This document shows, one piece after another, positions 9,101-18,004 of a stretch of DNA of 64,000 bases; position 1 is the stretch's first letter; each line of letters begins with the position of its first letter. The stretch lies in NCBI RefSeq assembly GCF_016056295.1, contig NZ_JAECZB010000004.1, forward strand, positions 62,001 to 126,000, given 5' to 3'. The DNA comes from Atlanticothrix silvestris CENA357. Lineage in GTDB: Bacteria > Cyanobacteriota > Cyanobacteriia > Cyanobacteriales > Nostocaceae. Under the pieces are notes generated by a model. It searched no databases. It worked only from the letters and a program-made list of their open reading frames with translations, and was not told the origin of the DNA. The position numbers and the translations under genes are program-made.

Positions 9101-10189
9101 CAATAACCACCAAATTGGTATTTGTCCCTTGGCGATTGGATTATTGGCCGCAGGAGACACAACAGCTTGCTGGTCAGTGGGTGTAATTTCAGCGTTTGGT
9201 GTAGCAGTAGCCCCAGGCGTAGCCTCTGTAATAGGCGTACTCGTTGCCCCAGGTGTAGCCTCTGCACTAGGGGTAGAATTGGCAGTGGCGATCGCATTTG
9301 CTTCAGCGGCTCTTGCTTCTTCTATAGCCTGTTTCCCTGGTTGTGCTAGTGTAAAGCCAAGAAAACTAGCTATAGCTGGGCTAGGATCTTTCTTGTAAAC
9401 ATAAACTAATGGCTGTGAAAAGGGATATTTGGGATTGTCTGGCAAGGTTTGATGTAGCCGAAGCACCCGCACATCTGGCAGTTTCGACACCTGATTAGCT
9501 AGTGCATAGCTAATGCCATCTTTGCCCAATTGTTTAACAATTTCCGCGGTGTTATCTTCTGTTAATTGAGTCGCATTAGAACCAGTGGCGAATTTAGCAG
9601 CTCTAAAAACTGGGTAGTTACTCAGCGCTTCACGGATACCGCTTGTTGTTGGGCGATCAATTAGCCGAATTTCACCCTTAGATCCTCCCAATTGTGACCA
9701 GTTTGTAATTCTCCCCCGAAAAATCCTCGCAAATTGCCTATCGGTCAAGCTTCCCTTGAAAGGATTTTCTTGACCAACGATAATTGCAATCTTTTCTCGG
9801 TACAAGCGGACTTGCTCTAAACCTTGTGCTTTTTCTTCTGGAGTCAAGCCACGACCAATTGCTGCCACATCAATTGTTCCATCTAGCAAAGCTTTGAGTG
9901 CAGCATCAGTGCCATTAGCCGCAACTTCCACTTTCGTGCCACCAAACTGTTTTTCAAAACTTTGTTTTAGGCTTTGGTTGATTGTAGCCAAGCTATTTGA
10001 ACCATCAATCCGCACCGTAGTTCCATTCTCCACTGTTTGTGGCAGTGCAAAAGAGGGAGTCTCAGTAGGAGATTGTGATAGTACTGGTGCCGACATGAAG
10101 AGATTTGCTGCCATAGGGGTAGTAGCTAAGGCAAGCAATAATACCAGACTGACTATCTTACTTTCTTTTTTTATTGTTGCCACATACAC
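6158..10189 (-). CDS. PstS-like binding domain fused to four DUF4912 repeats
   Basis: A 1343-residue envelope protein. Residues 1-39 are a signal peptide. About 45-295 match a periplasmic phosphate-binding (PstS-like) domain, including RIDGSNSLATI and the TSGIREALS ligand-loop segment. About 300-350 are Pro/Thr/Ala-rich, 357-380 are a membrane helix, and 380-750 are a long acidic, probably disordered linker. Four DUF4912 repeats of about 133 residues begin near 757, 890, 1025 and 1161, each with RLYDVTDIDLSYQSP and W-V-x-L/I-ATS. Residues 1266-1343 look like a small Ig-like domain. The repeats probably face the opposite side of the membrane from the binding domain, or the helix is a stalk; topology is not shown. 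Ligand and role are unknown; a phosphate-uptake role is not established. Confidence 0.85.
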   Translation of the reverse strand: MYVATIKKESKIVSLVLLLALATTPMAANLFMSAPVLSQSPTETPSFALPQTVENGTTVRIDGSNSLATINQSLKQSFEKQFGGTKVEVAANGTDAALKALLDGTIDVAAIGRGLTPEEKAQGLEQVRLYREKIAIIVGQENPFKGSLTDRQFARIFRGRITNWSQLGGSKGEIRLIDRPTTSGIREALSNYPVFRAAKFATGSNATQLTEDNTAEIVKQLGKDGISYALANQVSKLPDVRVLRLHQTLPDNPKYPFSQPLVYVYKKDPSPAIASFLGFTLAQPGKQAIEEARAAEANAIATANSTPSAEATPGATSTPITEATPGATATPNAEITPTDQQAVVSPAANNPIAKGQIPIWWLLLPLAVMGGLAAWLLRSSPSGAGETNQIPEPTPNSPTPTDNTSVAPAPVETEEIPTNSNFSESATPVVSYTEENITSNGSTVLAAGVGAAIGSTVANESLDNQGTKETANLSNYAGITPYDLDESPWDIEAPAAVVNTSYPTISDVSSITPPPNVELSTPEVTDTPQVVSNEENEEIPAAEDLTTEQPPAESKWLEDISATESATVAGTGGSVWSTIKVTIDTPEASTPAEQDLNAPYEIISDLEWPTEVFSNVTSDEPDTLPVVSEEISPTIEQSSDETSELIADGEWPKEEVTTSLPEFPDIPEETLNGVADEAELTNNETISNLPENTEGFTQSGLADFVNGAALTGVGIGAWATIYGIQDITASEAQTPTHPNENIPTGSESAFNLLRADTESSIILTPRTFEWADASWRVSETHKQALRDAGLRLALRLYDVTDIDLSYQSPTLVHQYECEEFIDGRSVPIPTSDRNYMTELGYVSEGNHWVILATSDIVRIFSLPPEEIKDTTAENAFIGGATVFNGLHADTESSIILTPRTFEWADASWRVSETHKQALRDAGLRLALRLYDVTDIDLSYQSPTLVQQYECEEFTDGRSVPIPTSDRNYMIELGYVADDNHWVILATSDIVRIFSLPPEEIKDTDATVENTFIGGVAAFEELQADAESSIILSPQAADWAGVSWDVSETHKQVLQDAGLQLALRLYDVTDIDLSYQSPILVQQYECEQFTDDRYVAIPTSDRDYIAELGYVTDGNNWVTLATSNIVRVFSLPPEETQDPTVENALVRDTTAFNSINTDEQSIIVLTPRTPKWAYVSWQISETQKQALRDANISQLALRLYDVTDIDLSYQSPTLVQQYECEEATHDRYVAIPISDHDYITELGYVTDDDGWVTIATSTTVRVFSRPHGDFWFVADAELIIHGATEPGATVTIAGNPLTLKSDGTFHLRIPFSDNLIEYLITAANANGEQTKTIHKKFFQETPEG

Positions 10190-10544
10190 TCCTTATTAAA
10201 GGTACAGAAAGCCGGCCAACCCTAAACTTTATTTTTTTATGAAGAAGTAGACGCGCTAATTATACATCCGGTGTTAACTTTCTTTTAAGTTACTGGATAT
10301 ACTTATGTGAATATATACTGCGTCTTACTCTATCTTGTCCCTGGTCAATAGTCATCCCCTGTTTATTTTTTTTAAAGTATGATACTAGCTCTTTTAGACT
10401 TTTCAAGTTGATGAATAAAATTCCTTTTTTTTGTGTCTTTGTGGCCTAAGAGTAGTGTATTTGACTAAATAAATTTAGACATTCGTGTATGTCGCACACA
10501 CAACAAAACAAGAAAATTCCATTTTCAACTAAAAACTTTCAACT
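10190..10544. other. Intergenic stretch with no gene
   Basis: AT-rich DNA between the DUF4912 protein start and the terminator of the upstream SLH-FAS1 gene. It must hold the promoter of the 4-kb gene. I looked for Pho-box repeats because of the PstS-like domain and saw no convincing array. No reading frame of interest. Confidence 0.6.
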
Positions 10545-10578
10545 AAAAACCCCCGATACAGCACTAGCTTGTCGGGGG
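10545..10578 (-). terminator. Rho-independent terminator of the SLH-FAS1 gene
   Basis: Read on the minus strand, a stem CCCCCGA pairs with TCGGGGG around a loop of about 15 bases and is followed at once by TTTTT. It lies about 50 bp past the stop of the SLH-FAS1 gene. Confidence 0.8.
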
Positions 10579-10628
10579 AGAAAATACTACGTCTTTAAAT
10601 TGTTGAGATCTCTGTCTAAATTGAAGTT

Positions 10629-12314
10629 CTAAAAGTTGTAGCCAATTCCTAGTAACAGACCGACATCAGTTTCATCCATGAAAGCTGCATTGACAGCACC
10701 GTTGATTGTAAAGCGGCTACCTAAAGGAACATCTACACCGCCAGTCAGCAGGAAGCCTAGATTAGCGTCGTCATTAGTTTCAATAGCTACGCCAGCCCCT
10801 ATGTAAGGAGATACGGGAAATGTTTGTTCACCTAAGGAATCTACTGAGCGTGGGGCAAAATCAAAGGTGAGAGGAACTAGAATCAGTGTATTATCTCCAA
10901 AAACTGCTGATGGTCGTGCTGAGATAGTACGTGTCAACCCAATTTTGCTGATCACTGCAATATTAGTTTCACTGAGAGCTGTATCACCAGCCAAGCCAAT
11001 ATTACCAGCAGCGCCGATATAGCTAGAGCCACCACGAGTAGTTCTACCTGGTGTAACACCATCAGGAGTAGTTCCCTGTTGTGGTTGCTGAGCGTTCAGG
11101 TTAGGTGGTACAAGAACTTGGTTAATTGGATAGATGACACCATTGCTGGCTTGAACACCTGACTGAATAACTTTGGCATCGTTGACCGAAATTTGATTGG
11201 TAGCACTATCTACTTTAATATTTACAGGTGAGTCCTCAAAGGTTTTTACTTCTCCACCTGAAAGTTGGCTAGCAGTTAGTTCACCAGGAATGACGTGATA
11301 TCTCAAGATCTTAATTAATAGCTCTCTGTTCTCAGGTTGTTGTAACTGCTCTAGAGTACTAGGTGGTAAAGCAGCAAATGCTTCATTGGTGGGAGCAAAT
11401 ACTGTGTAGGGGCCTGGTTGTTGCAGAATCTCTGTTATACCTGCTGTCTTTAATAAAGAACTCAGGGTTGAAAAAGAGGTACTAGATGCAGCAAGGGCAA
11501 CAATATCGTTAGTAGCTTGAGTGCCGCCGCCAGCAACTATATAATTACTAGCCGCAAGATTGCTTGCAATGGGTTGTACCTGTCCTTGTCTGACCAAAGC
11601 TTGATACAAAATTGCTGCTGCTTCGGCACGAGTTAGTGGTACTTGCGGATTAAGTTGATTTACGTTGGGGTAGTTGACGACAATATTAGCTCGTGTTGCT
11701 GCTGCCACATTATTAACAGCATAGTTGGGGATTGCTGAGGAGTCTGTGTAGTAGGTAGTGAGAATATTTGATGCATCCTCGTTAGTAGTCAAACCCAAGC
11801 CACTTGTTAAAGCAACGATCGCCTGAACTTTAGGAATTTGCTGGTTTGGCTGAAACACGTCGCCCGGATAGCCTGACAAAAATCCAGTTTCGTAAGCTTC
11901 TTGAATTGCAGAGGCAGCCCAGTAATTACTTGGCACATCGCTAAATCCGCCTGCACTTAATTGCCGTACTGGGTTTTGATTAAAGGCTTTTTGGATCAAA
12001 GCGGCAAATTCAGCACGAGTTAAAGATTGGTTCGGCTTAAATGTGCCATCAGGAAAACCAGTAATAATGTTTCTGGAAGCTAGGGCTTGGATAAAAGGAA
12101 GTGCCCAGTAATCAGAACTAACATCAGTAAAGTTCGAAGTTGTAGCTGGAGTTTGAGTTGGGGTTGTAGTTGGAGTTTGAACTGGAGTTGTAGTTGGTTC
12201 TGGAGTTTGAGCTGAAGCGAGATTAGCGATCGCTATGGGAGACACTGTAGCTGCTGTCAGTCCCAAAGCTAGCAAAGTTGTTTTTGCTAACGACCATTGA
12301 AATAAACTACCCAT
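10629..12314 (-). CDS. Three SLH domains, FAS1 domain and C-terminal barrel-like domain
   Basis: A secreted or outer-membrane-linked protein of 561 residues. A signal peptide ends near SAQ (about 36), then a TP-rich spacer runs to about 60. Three SLH domains follow (about 61-105, 122-165 and 185-240; FTDVSSDYWA, FSDVPSNYWA and a divergent third). A fasciclin domain spans about 265-405 with the YTVFAPTNEAF and RYHVIPGEL boxes. The last 120 residues are beta-rich with alternating hydrophobics and end in GIGYNF, like an outer-membrane beta-barrel with a terminal aromatic residue. SLH domains bind the periplasmic wall, FAS1 mediates adhesion. Function is probably in envelope architecture. It has its own terminator downstream. 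Confidence 0.88.
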   Translation of the reverse strand: MGSLFQWSLAKTTLLALGLTAATVSPIAIANLASAQTPEPTTTPVQTPTTTPTQTPATTSNFTDVSSDYWALPFIQALASRNIITGFPDGTFKPNQSLTRAEFAALIQKAFNQNPVRQLSAGGFSDVPSNYWAASAIQEAYETGFLSGYPGDVFQPNQQIPKVQAIVALTSGLGLTTNEDASNILTTYYTDSSAIPNYAVNNVAAATRANIVVNYPNVNQLNPQVPLTRAEAAAILYQALVRQGQVQPIASNLAASNYIVAGGGTQATNDIVALAASSTSFSTLSSLLKTAGITEILQQPGPYTVFAPTNEAFAALPPSTLEQLQQPENRELLIKILRYHVIPGELTASQLSGGEVKTFEDSPVNIKVDSATNQISVNDAKVIQSGVQASNGVIYPINQVLVPPNLNAQQPQQGTTPDGVTPGRTTRGGSSYIGAAGNIGLAGDTALSETNIAVISKIGLTRTISARPSAVFGDNTLILVPLTFDFAPRSVDSLGEQTFPVSPYIGAGVAIETNDDANLGFLLTGGVDVPLGSRFTINGAVNAAFMDETDVGLLLGIGYNF

Positions 12315-13421
12315 GTAAATATCCTCTCAGAAAAATTTGATTAGTTGCTCAACTAAAGTGATTGACTATTAAAGGAAATTGCGCTCAGTCAGGTTAAATA
12401 GTGTAAACATAAATGTCTACATATTTTTTGGTTCACCTGGAAATCAAAAGTATAAGTTTCGTTTGGTTAGTTCTTGCTTGAAAATAATAGTTATTACTCA
12501 CATAATTGTTCACTCCTGCGTTAATATACATGGTTTTATTGGTTGCCCTGTCTTAAATTAATAAGCAAGAAATTAGCCATTTCTTCATAGTTTTCATAGT
12601 TTCTGAATCAAGCAAATATGATTGGATTTGATCATAATGACATTTATTTAAAATTCAAGAGAAGAAACGATTTAAGTGGATATCAATGATATTTTCAAAT
12701 TTTTATGATAGTTACACAACTAGCTAAAGATCAAAATCACAAAAAAAACTTTCAATCTTTAGATAGATGAACAGATAGTAAATGAAAAAATCAAGCTTAA
12801 GTTTTTCCACCTCTTTAATTAAAACTTTACAACTTTTTAGCGAAATTCATATCTCATACAATTATTGGTTATGAATTGGCTCATATTTTAGTTTTAATCC
12901 TCCTAGTAGTAATTTTGATTAATAGCTCATCATCTATTTAATCTTCAACTTAATAATTCAAGTCTCAGATTGCGCTTATTTCATCGCATTTGTTAAATAG
13001 TAGAACAATTTATAAAATCACTTTTCATTTTACATTGAAATTGTAGTAATTTTGCAATCCTACCTAAGATAGAGTTTTGTTAAAATATATGTTATTTATT
13101 TTTTATATGTAGAGAAAATAAACTTCTATCAAATTTTCAGATTACTTAAGTAAACAAGTCAAAGGCATAAATTAAAAATTTACGAATAAATGAATATTCC
13201 TATATAGGTGTCTAGTATTAATGAAATATTGTTCCGACAACGCCCATGAGAGGACGAAATTTACCGTCGCTTCCTACGAGACAGTTCGTCATCATGCACA
13301 TATAGCAGTTACCACTTAGCTCAGGACATAAATAATCTTGGGAAAAGGTTAAAGGGTAAAGGATCAAAAAACAAACCCTTTCCTCCTTACCCCTTCTTTC
13401 CTGTCCCCTGCTATAACTGAA
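12315..13421. other. Long AT-rich intergenic region
   Basis: About 1.1 kb without a supportable gene, very AT-rich from 12580 to 13200. It contains the promoter of the SLH-FAS1 gene and the 3' region of the porin. Near 13335-13405 there is an inverted arrangement of AAGGGT/CCCTTTCC-type short repeats. A 32-codon plus-strand frame at 13221-13319 has no ribosome site and no recognisable homology. Confidence 0.6.
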
Positions 13422-15005
13422 TTAGAAAGTAAAAGTTGTACGAACCGTACCCACATAAATAGTGTTATTACTACCATTATGTTCAGGATTGGTAATGAAA
13501 AATAAACCTGGAGTGATCGCCAGATGATCCGTAATTTGAAAGTGGTAAAAGGCTTCTAGATGTAAAGATGTATCTTGATCTTCAAATTTATCACCGAAAC
13601 TATTGTGAATTATTTTAGGTGGTTGACCCACTATAAATCCTGCAAAGCTATCTTCCTCTCCAAGATCTCGCAAAGCTAACAGCACAGCCCATGTGGAAAT
13701 CACAGCATTTGGAGTTGTTGGTAAATCTTCGGCATTCGCATGAATAAAACCAACTCGACCGCCAAGGGTGATAGTTGAGTTAAGTTGCCAAGCAGCTTCT
13801 GCACCAAATGAATTAGCAGCGATCGCATCTGCTTCATCATCAAATGGATTGCTGGTCAATTCGCTGCCGGTTCCCGTCTTGAGATTATTATAAGAATGGA
13901 TATATGTAAAGCTGATTGCTGTAGTTTTGGTAGGTTCGAGGGTGAATTGGGCGATCGCTCCATAAGGACTAGCAAAAATACCCCTCTCTGGATTAGCTGC
14001 ATCGCTGGTGATATATCCCAACGACAAATTGAGAGAGTCATTTAAATTATGAGAAATACCGATACCTGTGCCGCCACCTTGTCGGCGAATTGGGTTTTCT
14101 CGTCCAAATGTAGAAATTGAGCCATCTCCACTACCACTAAAAAGAGGATTGACACTAGGAACAAAGTCGCCTAAACCTCCTCCCAAAGCGTAAAAAGTCA
14201 TGAGGGTTTGCTCACCTAGCGGGAATCTATAATCTAGCTCATCTACTTCCATCTCATTGTCAGTATCACCATCAAATCCCAGGTTTGCCATTTGGGTTCC
14301 AGTAAAATCTGTCAACTCTGGTATATTGCGTGCTTGCAAGCGCACCTGTAATCGATCTTTACCCGTGAAACTGCTATTGAGGCTAAGACGGACGCGATCG
14401 CTTAATACCAAATTCTCATTGATTGACTCATTACTATTATCAGCTTTCTTTCCACCAGCAAATCCAGCCACAGCAAAGATGATCTCTCCCTCTAATTCAA
14501 CATGAGGTGAAAACTGTTGTGCTTGCAATGCATCAACGTTAGTTTCTACTAAATCAAGGCGTTGATTAAGAATTGCTAATTCTGCTGAAAACTCTGTTTG
14601 TAATTTCTGGATTACAGTTAACGTTTCTCGATTAATAATGTCAAATTTATTGTTGATAACTAATTTATTTATACTTGCAAGGCAAGCATTTAGTTTAGCA
14701 GCTAACTGGTATCGAGTCACTGTTTGATTACCAAATTCAGTATCACGGCTAACACAGTTATATTGTTCAGTTAATGCTTGTACTGCTTGAAATTCCCAGC
14801 TATTAACACGAATATTCGACAATCGAGAAACAGATGGGAGTTTATTTAATGTATTATTCTTTGAGGTTGGGATAGGTGTTGCAATAGCTGGAGTTATGCT
14901 GTTTAGAGTTAGTGAACTAATTAAAGTAATCAAGCGAAATTTTCGCCAAAAAATAGAACCTATCAATGCTATCTCCTGAAAATTAAGGGTTATTGGTGTA
15001 GACAA
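13422..15005 (-). CDS. SLH/OprB family outer-membrane porin (iron-uptake porin type)
   Basis: A cyanobacterial porin of 527 residues. A signal-anchor-like hydrophobic stretch lies at about 25-42. The SLH domain follows (about 66-115, with WEFQAVQALTEQYNCV and TRYQLAAKLNACL), then a coiled coil (about 125-165, LQTEFSAELAILNQRLDLVE) that spans the periplasm. The OprB-like beta-barrel fills about 170-527 and ends with phenylalanine (TFTF), as required for barrel assembly. Members of this family pass small solutes and inorganic ions, including iron. The coiled coil plus SLH anchor it to peptidoglycan. It is monocistronic in appearance; the solute is not predictable from sequence. Confidence 0.92.
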   Translation of the reverse strand: MSTPITLNFQEIALIGSIFWRKFRLITLISSLTLNSITPAIATPIPTSKNNTLNKLPSVSRLSNIRVNSWEFQAVQALTEQYNCVSRDTEFGNQTVTRYQLAAKLNACLASINKLVINNKFDIINRETLTVIQKLQTEFSAELAILNQRLDLVETNVDALQAQQFSPHVELEGEIIFAVAGFAGGKKADNSNESINENLVLSDRVRLSLNSSFTGKDRLQVRLQARNIPELTDFTGTQMANLGFDGDTDNEMEVDELDYRFPLGEQTLMTFYALGGGLGDFVPSVNPLFSGSGDGSISTFGRENPIRRQGGGTGIGISHNLNDSLNLSLGYITSDAANPERGIFASPYGAIAQFTLEPTKTTAISFTYIHSYNNLKTGTGSELTSNPFDDEADAIAANSFGAEAAWQLNSTITLGGRVGFIHANAEDLPTTPNAVISTWAVLLALRDLGEEDSFAGFIVGQPPKIIHNSFGDKFEDQDTSLHLEAFYHFQITDHLAITPGLFFITNPEHNGSNNTIYVGTVRTTFTF

Positions 15006-15018
15006 TTGGTCTTATCAG

Positions 15019-15036
15019 ACGCGATAAATCGCGTCT
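15019..15036. repeat. Short perfect hairpin, GACGCGAT/ATCGCGTC
   Basis: An 8-bp perfect stem with a two-base loop, embedded in TAGAGACGCGATTT-type sequence that recurs widely in Nostoc genomes. It lies between the porin start and the kinase gene 3' end and could fold in either transcript. Confidence 0.6.
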
Positions 15037-15078
15037 CTACATTAAGTTTTTTGGTTTAAATGAACGGTATTGATTTAT

Positions 15079-15113
15079 AATCACGAATTACGAATTACGA
15101 ATTACGAATTATC
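15079..15113. repeat. Heptamer tandem repeat, ACGAATT type
   Basis: Four to five copies of ACGAATT in tandem. The repeat runs into the last codons of the APH-like gene, so its C-terminal residues (about IIRNS) are repeat-encoded. The same unit occurs at 45367-45392. Confidence 0.75.
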
Positions 15114-16069
15114 TTGAGTCGTTGTTCGCATAGATTTAACAATTCTTCTGTAAAAGGGCGGCGTTCTGGAAATCGGGTGCTGATATGAATGTGTCGTACT
15201 AAGGTAAGAATGGTGTAAGATTCAATGGCGGTTTGTAAATCATCATTTGTCATCTGAATAAATCTTTCAATCAAAGCATTTTCACATTCGCGCAACGCTT
15301 CTGAATTACCAAATGTGCGAAGACTATATTCTTGAATATGAGCGATGTAGTTACCGATATCAAGTGCCGGATTACCTTCGCAATATAAATCTAGATCGAT
15401 GAGATACAAACGAGAATTATTAATAATTATTTGATCGGGATAAAAATCTCGATGAATACCACAACGTTTTGGTTCTGGTGTATTTTTTCCTAACCAATTA
15501 CATGCTTCTAATATTTGTTCTAAACGTTCTTGCCATTGGGGATATTGTTGTATTACTAATGATATGCGCTCATGCAAGATTCGCAATTCGTCTGTCATGG
15601 TGTGAGAACGGCGAGGAGGAATATTAGTTTGGTGAAGTTTATAAGCAGCTTCAGCAATTCGTTTTGCTAGTAAAATGTTGTGATTTGGCGTTAAAAATTG
15701 AGTAGCGATCGCACCTTCAACTTTGTACTGCAACCACATCTGCCATTCAGGAATTACACCAACAGGTTGCGGTACAGAAATACCATCAGCACTATCATCA
15801 GCAAATCCCGCTGACCACAAAGCTTTCTGTAACTCATAACTTTTGAAATCTGTTCCCTTAGCTCTGACCTTACCAATCAGCGTAATTGTTTGTCCAGAAT
15901 CATTAACTAACTCATATTCAATCAAACAACGCCGCCCTGGTTTGTGGCGAATAACTTGGATTTTTTGCAGACAAGTATTTTGTACGATCGCCAAACGCCT
16001 ATCAAAACATTCTTGCACCTGCACCGGATCAATCGCTGCCGACAAAAAAGGCATTTTAGGATCAATCAT
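15095..16069 (-). CDS. APH-like phosphotransferase
   Basis: A 324-residue protein-kinase-fold enzyme of the aminoglycoside/choline kinase group. The catalytic loop HRDFYPDQIIIN (Brenner motif, about 205-216) is followed by the metal-binding LIDLDLYCEGNPALDIGNY segment. The N-lobe is less conserved. It is the last gene of a minus-strand cassette with three glycosyltransferases and an ABC exporter, 90 bp after the exporter gene, so the likely substrate is a sugar, lipid-linked glycan or small molecule made by that cassette rather than an antibiotic. Substrate is inferred only from context. Confidence 0.82.
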   Translation of the reverse strand: MIDPKMPFLSAAIDPVQVQECFDRRLAIVQNTCLQKIQVIRHKPGRRCLIEYELVNDSGQTITLIGKVRAKGTDFKSYELQKALWSAGFADDSADGISVPQPVGVIPEWQMWLQYKVEGAIATQFLTPNHNILLAKRIAEAAYKLHQTNIPPRRSHTMTDELRILHERISLVIQQYPQWQERLEQILEACNWLGKNTPEPKRCGIHRDFYPDQIIINNSRLYLIDLDLYCEGNPALDIGNYIAHIQEYSLRTFGNSEALRECENALIERFIQMTNDDLQTAIESYTILTLVRHIHISTRFPERRPFTEELLNLCEQRLKIIRNS

Positions 16070-16159
16070 ATTAATTTACCGGGCTACGCCCCGCTACGCT
16101 AACACGCAGAGGCGCTGAGAAAATGAGATTTTGAGATATCAAAAGGTGCATTAAAACTC

Positions 16160-18004
16160 TTACTCTCTGCGCCTCTGCGCCTCTGCGTGATAAAAATCAT
16201 TTCCATTTTCCATAGCATTCTGCACTTGATACAAAGCCGCATAACGCCCATTTTTTTGCATCAATTCCAAATGAGAACCTTGTTCCACCACTTGCCCATT
16301 TTCCATATATAGAATCATATCTGCGCGAGTTGCAAGATAAAGGTCATGAGTAATTAAAAAAGTCGTACGATTTTCCGACAATCTATGCAGTGCATCAATC
16401 ACAGCCTTTTCATTCCCCTTATCCAACCCAGTCGTAGGTTCATCTAAAATCAAAATAGGAGCTTGACGAATAGCAGCACGAGCGATCGCAATGCGTTGGC
16501 GTTGTCCACCTGAAAGGGTTGCGCCTCTTTCCCCTACAAGGGTGTCGTATCCTTGCGGTAAACCTTGGATGAAATCATCAGCATTAGCTAAACGAGCTGC
16601 GTCTGCGATTTCAGCATCGGATACCCCTGCAATCCCATAAGCAATGTTTTCGCGAATGGTAGCGGCAAATAATAGACTATCTTGCAAAACTACACTAATT
16701 TGTGGGCGTAATGATTCTAATGTGTACTCTCGGATATCCCGTCCATCAATCATCACGCGACCCGATGTCGGATCATAAAGTCGCAATAATAGACTGACTA
16801 ATGTAGATTTACCACCACCAGAAGTCCCAACGATCGCTACTTGCTGTCCCGGTTGAATATTTAAATTGATATCTTGCAGCAAAACCTGTCCTGATTCATA
16901 GCCAAAGTGAACACGATCAAAACGCACTGCACCTCGAAAGATTGGGGCTGGAATTGCATCCGGCAAATCTCGGACATCAGGTTGCTGATTTAATACATCT
17001 AAAATTCGCTCACCAGAGGCCGCTGCTTTAGCGAGTCGTCCGGTGTACTTAGCAAAGTTCTGCACCGGTTTAAAGGCATTCTTGAGATAGGTGAGAAATA
17101 CCAGCACATCCCCAGGCGTTAAAGCATTTTGTAACGCCAGCCAAGAGCCGTACAATAACACGATCGCTGTTCCTAAAGCAATCACAGCATCAACGGTGCG
17201 TTCTAAATGAGCAGCCAGACGTTGAGTTTTGACGCTTTCTTTGAGGCTACGTTGATTTTGCTGAGCAAACACTCGTGCAAAAGCATCTTGCAGCGAGAGG
17301 GCTTTAACCAGTTTAATAGCAGCAATTGACTCAGCCGCCGTCGCCGCTACAGCTCCTTCTTGTTTGCGTTGTTTTAATGAAGACTGTCTAATTCGTTGGC
17401 TGAGTCGATTAGTAACTAACCAAAATAACGGTAGTGTAAACAGTGAAAGTAGGGTGAGGTTGCGATTCATCAAAAACATCACCCCAATCATGCCAAAGAG
17501 GGTGAGAATGCTAACTACTAGCGGTAATGCTGCCGTAATCATAATTTCTTGCAGACGGCTAGCATCACTACTGACACGCACAATTAAATCACCGCTACGA
17601 GCTTTGGTGTGATAACCCAAAGATAAATCTTGCAGATGACGATATAAATGATTACGTACTTCGGCCATAACTCGGCTACCGACTGTTGCCAATCCAACGG
17701 TACTCCAATAAGCAGCAAGGGCACGTAATCCGGTAATGATTATGACTGCAACTGCCGAGAATGTCAGTAATGTTAATGGTTCTAAGCGATCAATGATTGG
17801 AATATTAGTTGCTGGATTACTCCGAATCAGAACATAATCGAAGACAAACTTCAAAGGCCAAGGTTCCAGCACTCGGAGTCCGACATCTGCAACTAGAGCG
17901 ATCGCAGAAATCAAAATTAGTCCATACTGTGGGCGGATGTAAGGCCAAAAATAGCTTAGTACTCCCCATAAACCAGGAATCGCTTGTTTTAAGGGTTTTG
18001 ACAT
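16160..18004 (-). CDS. MsbA-type ABC exporter (fused membrane and ATPase domains)
   Basis: A half-size exporter of 614 residues. Six membrane helices occupy about 20-310, and the ATPase domain has Walker A GTSGGGKST (about 393-401), signature LSGGQRQR, Walker B ILILDEPT and the switch His in LITHD. There is no N-terminal C39 peptidase domain, so it is not a peptide-processing exporter. Its ATG abuts the TAA of the upstream glycosyltransferase gene with no gap, so the two are translationally coupled. The last dozen residues (HAEAQRRRE) are encoded by a GCGCCTCT repeat, so the original C-terminus was probably replaced by repeat insertion. Export of the glycan or glycolipid made by the cassette is the natural reading. 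Confidence 0.88.
   Translation of the reverse strand: MSKPLKQAIPGLWGVLSYFWPYIRPQYGLILISAIALVADVGLRVLEPWPLKFVFDYVLIRSNPATNIPIIDRLEPLTLLTFSAVAVIIITGLRALAAYWSTVGLATVGSRVMAEVRNHLYRHLQDLSLGYHTKARSGDLIVRVSSDASRLQEIMITAALPLVVSILTLFGMIGVMFLMNRNLTLLSLFTLPLFWLVTNRLSQRIRQSSLKQRKQEGAVAATAAESIAAIKLVKALSLQDAFARVFAQQNQRSLKESVKTQRLAAHLERTVDAVIALGTAIVLLYGSWLALQNALTPGDVLVFLTYLKNAFKPVQNFAKYTGRLAKAAASGERILDVLNQQPDVRDLPDAIPAPIFRGAVRFDRVHFGYESGQVLLQDINLNIQPGQQVAIVGTSGGGKSTLVSLLLRLYDPTSGRVMIDGRDIREYTLESLRPQISVVLQDSLLFAATIRENIAYGIAGVSDAEIADAARLANADDFIQGLPQGYDTLVGERGATLSGGQRQRIAIARAAIRQAPILILDEPTTGLDKGNEKAVIDALHRLSENRTTFLITHDLYLATRADMILYMENGQVVEQGSHLELMQKNGRYAALYQVQNAMENGNDFYHAEAQRRRE
16164..16187. repeat. Tandem repeat, GCGCCTCT type, overlapping a gene end
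   Basis: Three copies of a GCGCCTCT unit form the final codons of the exporter gene. A related fragment lies at about 16108-16116 in the spacer. Confidence 0.75.

Noticed and set aside
10200-10450. Search for a Pho box before the PstS-like/DUF4912 gene
   Set aside because: No tandem octamer array with 3-bp spacers is visible.
12379-12561. Plus-strand 60-codon frame upstream of the SLH-FAS1 gene
   Set aside because: AT-rich promoter DNA, no ribosome site and no recognisable motif.
13221-13319. Plus-strand 32-codon frame in the long intergenic region
   Set aside because: No ribosome site, no homology by eye; too short to support.
16160-18004. Possibility that the MsbA-like exporter processes the double-glycine peptide
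   Set aside because: It has no N-terminal C39 peptidase domain and lies 14 kb away in a glycan cassette.
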